Shown here: piece by piece, positions 58,298 through 64,000 of the stretch
Position numbering within the stretch: position 1 is the first letter of the stretch
How the letters are laid out: the number at the start of each line of letters is the position of its first letter
Source: Salana multivorans
GTDB lineage: Bacteria; Actinomycetota; Actinomycetes; Actinomycetales; Beutenbergiaceae
Assembly (NCBI RefSeq): GCF_003751805.1
Contig: NZ_RKHQ01000001.1
Location: 1-64,000 of the forward strand
Direction of reading: 5' to 3'
DNA: 64,000 nt
Notes under the pieces: model-generated
Told to the model about the DNA's origin: nothing
Database searches by the model: none
Seen by the model: only the letters and a program-made list of their open reading frames with translations
Translations under genes and position numbers: made by a program

Positions 58298-58522
58298 GTG
58301 GGACTTGAAGACGAGCTGAGGGCACCCGCCGCACGACCGCGGCCGATGCTGATGGACGCCGTACTGGGGAGCCTGACCGAGGCCGAGGGTGACGCTGTGA
58401 GGTCGGCGTTGCGGGAGGGGCAGCCGGCCGCGCACGTGGCCTTGATCCTGACGAAGCATGGCCACCAGGTCGGAGAGGCGGCCGTGCGCCGCTGGGCCCG
58501 ACGAGAGGGGCTGCGACCGTGA
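58298..58522 (+). CDS. Small HTH-type protein
   Basis: A 74-aa protein. LTEAEGDAVRSALREGQPAAHVALILTKHGHQVGEAAVRRWARREG looks like an HTH of the small DNA-binding phage type. GTG 58298. Confidence 0.6.
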   Translation: MGLEDELRAPAARPRPMLMDAVLGSLTEAEGDAVRSALREGQPAAHVALILTKHGHQVGEAAVRRWARREGLRP

Positions 58523-58839
58523 GGCTGCGCACCCTTCGGGATGACCTGATCGACCTGCTCACGCTGCATGGCATTCCGGGCGGGCGCCTCTCCGGCCTCC
58601 ACTGGGAGGTCGACTGCCCGGACGGGCTGGACGTGGAGTGGATCACCGACGCGGGAGACCGCATCCGGAACTGGCTCCCGCTCGACCGCACGATCGTTCA
58701 CGACCTGGGCGAGCCGACGCCGCTTCATGAGGAGATCGTCGCGCTGGACCGGCTCCGTCAGATTGTCGACGCCCACCGGGCGCTGCGCGGTGTGAAGACG
58801 GCTTCACACCGAATGCTCCGGGAGCGTGACTGCGAATGA
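58519..58839 (+). CDS. Hypothetical protein
   Basis: A 106-aa protein, mixed fold, unrecognised. Overlaps both neighbours by four bases. Confidence 0.6.
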   Translation: MRLRTLRDDLIDLLTLHGIPGGRLSGLHWEVDCPDGLDVEWITDAGDRIRNWLPLDRTIVHDLGEPTPLHEEIVALDRLRQIVDAHRALRGVKTASHRMLRERDCE

Positions 58840-59099
58840 GGTTCACCCTCTTCAAGAAGTCCCAGGGCTGCCAGCCGTGCGTCGCGACTCAGCGAGTGCT
58901 CGATCGGCACGGCCTTCGCGAGGGTCAGCACTACGACGTCCGGTACCTCGACCTCGACGCCGAGGCGCTGCGCTTCGCCAAGGGGCTTGGCCACAACGCG
59001 GCCCCGGTCGTGTACGTGAACGAGGACCGACACTGGTCCGGGTTCTGGCCCGGTCGCGTCGACGAGCTGGCCCAGGAGGTGGACCGTGGCGACGGCTGA
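58836..59099 (+). CDS. NrdH/glutaredoxin-like redox protein
   Basis: An 87-aa protein. CQPC at residues 12-15, a cis-Pro APVVYV near residue 57 and overall length match glutaredoxin-like NrdH. It could supply electrons for ribonucleotide reduction by the host enzyme (no nrd gene seen here). Confidence 0.8.
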   Translation: MRFTLFKKSQGCQPCVATQRVLDRHGLREGQHYDVRYLDLDAEALRFAKGLGHNAAPVVYVNEDRHWSGFWPGRVDELAQEVDRGDG

Positions 59100-59382
59100 C
59101 GAGCGAGAAACCACTGTCACAGTGTGTGACTCCGATGCGCACGTGCGCGTCTGGTCCAACCGCAGGCGTGACATCACCAAGCTCAGGAATCACTCACGCG
59201 TTACCATCGTTTCTGAGGGGGTCCACGACGGCACGCCCTGGGTCGAGGCCATCCTCCCGGCGGCGGAGTGGAGCCCGGTTCACGGGATCAAGCGCAGGCG
59301 CAAGCCGCTGACGGATGACCAGCGCGAGGCTGCGGTTGAGCGACTGCGCATCGCCAGGGAGGCCCGCAATGGGGCCGGCTGA
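59086..59382 (+). CDS. Conserved actinophage hypothetical protein
   Basis: A 98-aa protein. VTVCDSDAHVRVWSNRRRDITKLRNH...GTPWVEAILPAAEWSP is a conserved small family of unknown role. GTG inside the previous gene. Confidence 0.7.
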   Translation: MATADERETTVTVCDSDAHVRVWSNRRRDITKLRNHSRVTIVSEGVHDGTPWVEAILPAAEWSPVHGIKRRRKPLTDDQREAAVERLRIAREARNGAG

Positions 59383-59665
59383 CTCACTGGCGCCGGCCTC
59401 TGGGGTGTGGATCGCCGACACCGACGGCGGGGAGTGGACCGAGGTCGGCAAGATCACCGGCCCGCTCACATCGCCGACTCGGCCACTCGACGATGTGGCC
59501 GAGTCATTCCGCCACCTCGGTGACGTGAGCATGTCATTCACGATCTCCGCGGATGAACTGCTCAAGCGCATGCACCTCCTCCGATGGCTCGACCCGCTCA
59601 GCCGGGCTCGTCGGCGCCAGCTCCACACGAAGTACAACGCCCGACGACGACGGCGGGCCAGGTGA
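59369..59665 (+). CDS. Hypothetical protein with basic tail
   Basis: A 98-aa protein. Beta-like N-terminus, helix near ISADELLKRMHLLRWL and a C-terminal basic tail (RRRRRAR). Confidence 0.6.
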   Translation: MGPADSLAPASGVWIADTDGGEWTEVGKITGPLTSPTRPLDDVAESFRHLGDVSMSFTISADELLKRMHLLRWLDPLSRARRRQLHTKYNARRRRRAR

Positions 59666-59829
59666 TGGGCTGCGCGAGCGGCCGCGACCCCTTCGACTAC
59701 GACGACTGGTTCGTCAACTTCAACATCAAGGAGGACTCGCTTGAGTCTCAAGGACGACCTGCTGGCGCCACCGCCAGCACCGCCGCAGAGCGCGCGGACC
59801 GCAGAGCGAGCGTTCACGCGCAAGCTTGA
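59665..59829 (+). CDS. Possible 54-aa ORF
   Basis: ATG joined to the previous stop by a one-base overlap, encoding DPFDYDDWFVNFNIKEDS. It overlaps the next gene by 89 bases, so only its first half may matter. Doubtful. Confidence 0.3.
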   Translation: MGCASGRDPFDYDDWFVNFNIKEDSLESQGRPAGATASTAAERADRRASVHAQA

Positions 59830-60919
59830 GGTGAGTGGCGACCGGGCCGAGGCCGAGATCAACGCCCCCGAGGGCACGATCACGGACGAGACCGTCGCGG
59901 AGTTCCTCACGACGAAGGGGCTCGATCCACACGAGTGGGAGGCCAGCGGGTTCCGCTCGTCGGAGTGGACCATGCCCAACGGCGCCGTCGGCGAGTCGAA
60001 GAGGTTCAGCTTCGTTCGCCGTGCGGGTGGCGCGGCCGGCTCGACCCTTCCAGACCTCGACGACCTGCACGCAGCCATCGAGCGCGCTCGTGCCGAGCTG
60101 ACCCCGCAGGTGGTCCCGCTGGGTGGGCGAGCGTCGCTGGTCACGATCATCGCAGACCCGCAGATCGGCAAGGTCGGGAGCCGGGGCGGCGCCGAGGAGG
60201 TGCTCGGCCGCCTGGAGGCTTCGCGCGAGCGGTTCGAGCATCGCGCTCGGACGGTCGCGGCTTCGGAGATCATCCTCGTCGACGCAGGCGATGCCGTGGA
60301 GAACTTCGAGTCCGCACCCCAGCAGGACCGGACGAACGACCTCCAGCTCACCGAGCAGATCCGGGTGTGGCGTCGAGTCCTCTGGACTTGGGTTGCCACG
60401 GCCGCTCGGCTGTCCGCGAGCGTGAAGGTCATCGGCGTTCCGTCGAACCACGGCGCCGTCAGGCGCGGCAAGGCGAAGATGGGGCCCGCGTCCGACGACT
60501 ACGGGATCGAGGTCATCGCCCAGGTCGCAGACATGGCGGCGGTCAACAACGACCTCTACGGTCACGTCGAGTTCTTCACGCCGGGGACGCACGAGGAGTC
60601 GGTCGCCATCGAGCTCGCTGGGGGCAAGGTTCTCGGGGTCGCGCACGGCCACCAGGCCGGCACTGCCGACGGGCTCGCCAAGTGGCTCGCGGGGCAGGCG
60701 CTCGGCCGCACGCCGGTCGGGCGAGCAGACATCGCGGTGTTCGGGCACTTCCACAACCTGCGCATCCAGACCGTCGGCGACGACCGATGGCTGTTCGTGG
60801 CGCCGACGTCGGACAACGGCTCTGACTGGTTCCGCAACCTGTCCGGGGCGGACTCGGCTCCTGGTGTCCTGACCTTCGTGGTCGACGAGGATGGCTGGCG
60901 CGACCTCGCGGTGTGCTAG
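59741..60919 (+). CDS. Metallophosphoesterase
   Basis: A 392-aa protein. N-terminal ~150 residues unknown. The catalytic domain has IIADPQIGK (~139), DAGDAVEN (~185), a VPSNHG motif (~235), AHGHQAG (~306) and FGHFHNL (~337), the calcineurin-like metal-binding set. Probably a nuclease or phosphatase in DNA metabolism. TTG 59741 after AAGGAGG. Confidence 0.8.
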   Translation: MSLKDDLLAPPPAPPQSARTAERAFTRKLEVSGDRAEAEINAPEGTITDETVAEFLTTKGLDPHEWEASGFRSSEWTMPNGAVGESKRFSFVRRAGGAAGSTLPDLDDLHAAIERARAELTPQVVPLGGRASLVTIIADPQIGKVGSRGGAEEVLGRLEASRERFEHRARTVAASEIILVDAGDAVENFESAPQQDRTNDLQLTEQIRVWRRVLWTWVATAARLSASVKVIGVPSNHGAVRRGKAKMGPASDDYGIEVIAQVADMAAVNNDLYGHVEFFTPGTHEESVAIELAGGKVLGVAHGHQAGTADGLAKWLAGQALGRTPVGRADIAVFGHFHNLRIQTVGDDRWLFVAPTSDNGSDWFRNLSGADSAPGVLTFVVDEDGWRDLAVC

Positions 60920-60928
60920 GGCCGACTG

Positions 60929-61005
60929 TATAACGTGGCGTGTACTGCGCCTTGACAACTGAATAGAGGAGCCCCACTGCGGTGGGGCCGGAGAGGAGGT
61001 CGACC
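60929..61005 (+). promoter_or_regulatory. Conserved motif plus structured leader
   Basis: Motif TATAACGTGGCGTGTACTG at 60929-60947, CTTGACAACTGAATAGAGG, hairpin GCCCCAC/GTGGGGC (60971-60988), GGAGAGGAGG, GTG 61006. Starts a second early unit containing the sigma-like pair. Confidence 0.55.
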
Positions 61006-61350
61006 GTGACCGAAGAGAATCCCCACATCCGAAGCGATCGCTTTCGCTGGATCGACAGCATCGACTGGGACGAAGAGTCGTACCAGTTCAACATGACGGA
61101 CGCCTGGCTCGACACGGAGACGGGCGACGTGCTCGTCGCGGACGACTCAGGGTGCTCGTGCCCGACGCCGTTCGAGGACACCCGGCTCAACGACACGACC
61201 AAGATCGCCCACCTCAAGGATCTCGACGCCCACGTCGCCGACCGCATGGAGATCGAGTGGTCGCGGGCTCACCCCGGCCAGGCGGGTCGCGTCGATCGCC
61301 ACCAGCACTTCCGTGCGTCCGTCGAGCAGGCGCTGCGAGGCGGCGAGTGA
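61006..61350 (+). CDS. Hypothetical acidic early protein
   Basis: A 114-aa protein. RWIDSIDWDEESYQFNMTDAWLDTETGDVLVADDSG core of a conserved actinophage family. First gene of the unit. Confidence 0.7.
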   Translation: MTEENPHIRSDRFRWIDSIDWDEESYQFNMTDAWLDTETGDVLVADDSGCSCPTPFEDTRLNDTTKIAHLKDLDAHVADRMEIEWSRAHPGQAGRVDRHQHFRASVEQALRGGE

Positions 61351-61649
61351 GCCGGAGCTACCCCGACGAGAAGACCGTCGCGGCGGCGGTGCGCGGCGCC
61401 AGGCAGGCGGCGAGGCGCTACCCGAACGACCTGGAACCCGACGACGCCACCCAGGAGGCGTACCTGTTCCTCCTGGAGAACGAGTCTCGCGTCCTCGCCG
61501 CGCTCGCCCGTCGGGGCGGTAGCGACAACGTCCGCAAGCTGGTCTCGCAGACGTTTCGGGACCGGGTCCGAAAGAGCCCCTGGGCGTCGTGGCACCGCCG
61601 ACCGCTGTCCGACGCCTACGACGAGATGGCCGAGGCTGAGGAGGGCTAG
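61347..61649 (+). CDS. Sigma factor region 2-like protein
   Basis: A 100-aa protein. NDLEPDDATQEAYLFLLENESRVLAAL resembles sigma-70 region 2.1-2.2 (the core-binding helix DDLxQExxLxL). It lacks an obvious region 4. GTGA overlap upstream and a one-base overlap (TAGTG) with the region 4-like gene downstream. Confidence 0.6.
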   Translation: MSRSYPDEKTVAAAVRGARQAARRYPNDLEPDDATQEAYLFLLENESRVLAALARRGGSDNVRKLVSQTFRDRVRKSPWASWHRRPLSDAYDEMAEAEEG

Positions 61650-62029
61650 TGGGGCAGTACGACACGAAGACGATCGAGGAGGCCCTGTCGACCCTGTGGG
61701 ACGAGAGCCGCTTCCAGCAGTCCCAGGAGCGGGAGGGGTCGCCCGATCCCGACATGCCCCGTAACCCGAGCTCTGACCCGACGAGGTCCGGCACGGCCTG
61801 GGCGGTGTGGGCAGACATGTCGAGCGCGTGGCGACGACTCCCGCTCGACGACTGGCGGCGCGCGGTGTTCCGACGGCACGCCCAAGACCTCGACTTCCGA
61901 ACGATCGGCGCCCTGGAGGGGTGCTCCAAGGACACAGCACAGCGGCGCTACATGGCCGCCATCGAACACATGAGGGACGACCTGAACGGCGCCCCGCGAG
62001 AGGAGAACAGCCACCTTGACTGCGACTGA
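61649..62029 (+). CDS. Sigma factor region 4-like protein
   Basis: A 126-aa protein. WRRLPLDDWRRAVFRRHAQDLDFRTIGALEGCSKDTAQRRYMAAIEHMRDDL (residues ~62-113) is a textbook sigma region 4 helix-turn-helix. No region 2 in this gene. Together with the gene before, it may form a two-subunit sigma factor. Confidence 0.7.
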   Translation: MGQYDTKTIEEALSTLWDESRFQQSQEREGSPDPDMPRNPSSDPTRSGTAWAVWADMSSAWRRLPLDDWRRAVFRRHAQDLDFRTIGALEGCSKDTAQRRYMAAIEHMRDDLNGAPREENSHLDCD

Positions 62030-62294
62030 CATCGACCCCATCCCCCTCGTTGACGCCGCTCTGCGCGCCGCCGACCTGTCCGCAACCGACCTTGGTGCGG
62101 TGATCGAGGTGAACTCACGCGCCGGCGTCAAGCTGCGAGGCGTGCTCCAGCGGATCGACGCCCAGCTCGTGGCTCCGTCCGACTTCCCCGGCTTGGCCCA
62201 CAACCCCACGGCCCAGCCCGCCATCGAGCTCTGGTTCGCGGGCGACGTGGTGGTCCAGGTTGACCCCCGCGCCCGCGTGACGGTGGCGGAGTGA
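62016..62294 (+). CDS. Hypothetical protein
   Basis: A 92-aa protein. Beta-rich core (NSRAGVKLRGVLQRIDAQLVAP, IELWFAGDVVVQVD). TTG 62016 with GAGAGGAG upstream. Unrecognised. Confidence 0.65.
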   Translation: MTATDIDPIPLVDAALRAADLSATDLGAVIEVNSRAGVKLRGVLQRIDAQLVAPSDFPGLAHNPTAQPAIELWFAGDVVVQVDPRARVTVAE

Positions 62295-62461
62295 CCGTCG
62301 AGGAGTGGACGGCCCGAGCCCTCGGGCCCGACTTCAAACTCCTGCCGTGGCAACGCGACTTCCTGGTTCAGACCTTCGCAGGGTCACGATCACGTGCTCG
62401 CGGCCGTACCGACGCCCCTTCCCCGCAGGGTGCACGGAGACCTGCACCAGCCTGTCGATGA
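62291..62461 (+). pseudogene. Truncated ORF overlapping the integrase 3' end
   Basis: GTGA-coupled start, then about 30 residues (VEEWTARALGPDFKLLPWQRDF) that look like the N-terminus of a phage ATPase (terminase or helicase with a PWQ motif). The frame then runs antisense into the integrase gene and stops. Probably the stump of a gene cut when the integrase module arrived. Confidence 0.45.
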
Positions 62462-63743
62462 TCTGACGCTTCTCATCCAGAGACATCCGCCCCCACTCCC
62501 GCTTCGCATCCTCCGCCGCGAGGAAGCGAGCGAGGGTGGGGGCTTTTTCTGTTTCGGCTATCGAACGCTCGATCTCCTCAAGCCTCCCCCTAAGACCAGT
62601 CGTGATGGTGCCAAGTTGCTCGATGGTGAGCACGCCCTCAGCAAAGCTCGCTGCGGCTTCGGTGAGCCGCTCCCGCAGCGCGGCGGCCTCGCCCACCAGG
62701 GTCGCGCCATGCTCCGGGGTGGAGGTGTCTGGGTCTTCAATCTCAGCCATGTCGACGAGGGTGAAGATGAACCCTTCTACCGTGTCGTCGACGAGAGGCT
62801 CGGGAATCATGACGTGGTAGCCCGAGGAGCAGGTGAGGTAGTACCCCAGGGGCGTGACGCGCTCCGCCCCTATCGCTCGCCGAGGCGGTGTCGAACGGCG
62901 CCGGCCTGACTTGAGGGTGCTCCCACAGACTCCGCAGGTCGCGAGCGACACGAGCAGGTGCTTACGCACCTTGCGCACGGGGTTCGTGTTCCGTTCGGGC
63001 CGGTCGAGGATGGCTTTCATGGTGCGCCAGGTCGTCATGTCGAGCGGGGCTTCCCAGTCGCCCGTGCCCACCTCCACCCCGTCGTACACACGAACGCCGG
63101 CGATCCGCGGGTTCTGTAGCACCTGACGCAAGAGCGCGCCGGTCCACTTCCCGCCGCGCGCAGTCGGGTGCCCCTCTTCGTTGAGCCGCTTCGCGATTCC
63201 GTAGAGGCTGGCCCCGCCGATGAGCTCTCCCGCGGCGCGCTGGATCACGGCCGCCTCGGCCTGGTTCAGGCTGCCATCCATTTCGTTGCCGTAGGGACGG
63301 GTTGCCCACCAGCGCTTGCCCTTTCGTGCCCGCGCCGCGTTGCTGAGCCGCTGGCGGATCGCCTTCTGCTCCCCCTCGTACTGGGCCCAGGCGGTAACCG
63401 TGCGCGCCACTGCACGCCCCGCTGGTGTCGACAGGTCGAGGTGTCCGGCCTCCTTGGCGTACACGTTGATGCCGAGCTCGATGACGCGCTCCAGGTCACG
63501 GTTGGTGCGCACGAGGCGATCGGTGTGCCAGACCGCGATCGCCTCGGCGCCCGAGCGCAGTAGGGCCTCGAACCCCGGTCGGCGGGCTCCGGTCGTTGCC
63601 GAGATGTCGTTGTCCTCGTAGATCCCTACGATCCGCCACCCCTGCCGAGAACACCACTCAACGAGCGCCTCGCGCTGGTTCTCGACGCCCTCCTGGTTGC
63701 CGTAACGGTCGAGCGAGATTCTCACGTACAGGGCCACGTCCAC
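62334..63743 (-). CDS. int: Large serine integrase
   Basis: A 469-aa protein. Resolvase-type catalytic domain: YVRIS with Ser10, later VWHTDRLVRTNRDLERV near residue 90. A recombinase domain (YGNEMDGSLN to ~270) follows, with zinc ribbon CGVCGSTLK and YYLTCSSGYHV. A coiled-coil C-terminal region (ALRERLTEAAASFAEGVL) comes last. It joins attP to attB. ATG 63743 lies next to the attachment site. Confidence 0.92.
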   Translation of the reverse strand: MDVALYVRISLDRYGNQEGVENQREALVEWCSRQGWRIVGIYEDNDISATTGARRPGFEALLRSGAEAIAVWHTDRLVRTNRDLERVIELGINVYAKEAGHLDLSTPAGRAVARTVTAWAQYEGEQKAIRQRLSNAARARKGKRWWATRPYGNEMDGSLNQAEAAVIQRAAGELIGGASLYGIAKRLNEEGHPTARGGKWTGALLRQVLQNPRIAGVRVYDGVEVGTGDWEAPLDMTTWRTMKAILDRPERNTNPVRKVRKHLLVSLATCGVCGSTLKSGRRRSTPPRRAIGAERVTPLGYYLTCSSGYHVMIPEPLVDDTVEGFIFTLVDMAEIEDPDTSTPEHGATLVGEAAALRERLTEAAASFAEGVLTIEQLGTITTGLRGRLEEIERSIAETEKAPTLARFLAAEDAKREWGRMSLDEKRQIIDRLVQVSVHPAGKGRRYGREHVIVTLRRSEPGSRVATAGV

Positions 63744-63800
63744 GGGTGCATCGTAGGCGAATCAGCATGGACCTCGTCAAGGTCGTCGTGCACCTCGGGC
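63744..63800. other. attR, right prophage-host junction
   Basis: Bases up to 63774 equal the attP left half (to ...CATGGACCT). From 63775 the sequence is host (CGTCAAGG...). The left arm repeat GCATCGTAGGCG is at 63748-63759. No attL is visible in the window because the left side continues into phage. Confidence 0.8.
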
Positions 63801-64000
63801 CGGCGGTGCCGGGTGAGCTGGCGCTCGACGTCGTCGAGCTGGCCCGGGACGTCCGGGAGCTCGACATGCGGGCGTCGCCGTACGACGTCTCGGGGTTCGG
63901 GCTGGCCCCCGTCGCCATCGAGACGGCCGCGGGCAAGGCGCAGTACGTCGCGGCCCAGCGGGCGTTCGCGGCGCGGGCGGAGCCGCTGCGCTCCGCGCTG
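63767..64000 (+). CDS. Host gene 3' part at the junction (3-methyladenine DNA glycosylase-like), incomplete
   Basis: An open frame from ATG 63767, running off the window end, encodes MDLVKVVVHLGPAVPGEL and later LDMRASPYD, with ETAAGKAQYVAAQRAF. From memory this matches the C-terminal end of actinobacterial 3-methyladenine DNA glycosylase-like proteins. The shared attachment core encodes M-D-L. Its N-terminal part would lie beyond the unseen left junction. The prophage sequence upstream supplies no clear promoter for it. Confidence 0.5.
   Translation, partial: MDLVKVVVHLGPAVPGELALDVVELARDVRELDMRASPYDVSGFGLAPVAIETAAGKAQYVAAQRAFAARAEPLRSAL

Larger units (their letters stand above)
52609..63774. 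repeat. Right copy of the 11.1-kb duplication
   Basis: The complete, frame-intact counterpart of 1-11136. It ends at the attachment core, after which host sequence begins. Confidence 0.95.

Noticed and set aside
59194-60471. Minus-strand 425-codon frame opposite the metallophosphoesterase (also at 6556-7833)
   Set aside because: Arg/Ser-rich shadow of a GC-rich gene; no ribosome site, and the plus-strand gene has clear motifs.

Overview
The window is almost entirely one temperate, siphovirus-type actinobacteriophage genome integrated in a high-GC actinobacterial chromosome. The evidence is very GC-rich coding DNA, frequent GTG and TTG starts, tightly overlapped genes (ATGA and GTGA junctions), a large serine integrase, and a classic head-tail gene order. 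The phage unit is 52,638 bp. The window holds more than one unit length: bases 1-11136 are repeated at 52609-63774. Only the last ~225 bases (63775-64000) are host chromosome, apparently the 3' part of a gene resembling actinobacterial 3-methyladenine DNA glycosylases.

Layout. (1) 1-11136 is a partial copy of the rightward early region, ending in the integrase gene and an intact attP. Its first ~5.5 kb carries about 30 net single-base losses, mostly in homopolymers, that break most genes there; the remaining 5.7 kb matches the second copy. I read this as a poorly resolved sequence end, from either a tandem prophage or reads of the excised circle. (2) 11217-27369 is a leftward accessory operon of about 35 short genes. 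It includes a T4-like RNA-repair pair (polynucleotide kinase/phosphatase plus RNA ligase 1), a dNMP kinase, an SPFH/band-7 membrane protein, an MmcB-like nuclease, an octapeptide-repeat protein and many small Cys-rich or membrane proteins. (3) 27449-28228 is a non-coding, AT-richer region full of stem-loops, just before the packaging genes. (4) 28229-50369 is the rightward late region: HNH endonuclease, terminase, nucleotidyltransferase, portal, MuF-like protein, tRNA genes, scaffold, capsid, connectors, tail tube, frameshifted tail chaperones, tape measure, FN3 minor tail proteins, endolysin and holin. (5) 50582-62461 is the rightward early region: an HTH regulator behind a near-consensus promoter, an Fe-S PD-(D/E)XK nuclease, an SSB-like protein, a RecA/DnaB-fold ATPase, a second (Rnl2-like) RNA ligase, a Holliday-junction-type nuclease, a split primase, a glutaredoxin-like protein, a metallophosphoesterase and a split sigma-like pair. 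(6) 62334-63774 is the integrase and the right prophage-host junction.

How it works together. The early genes supply replication and recombination. The late genes build and release the particle. The leftward operon looks like host-takeover and counter-defence cargo. Most striking is the potential tRNA-protection set: tRNA-Lys(CTT) and tRNA-Asn(GTT) genes, a Pnkp/Rnl1 pair, a second RNA ligase and a nucleotidyltransferase. A repeated ~23-bp motif (GGATAACGT followed by a GTGTAG-like half) precedes the transcription units, always oriented with transcription, and probably forms the promoters or operators of the phage. No CI-type repressor was recognised.
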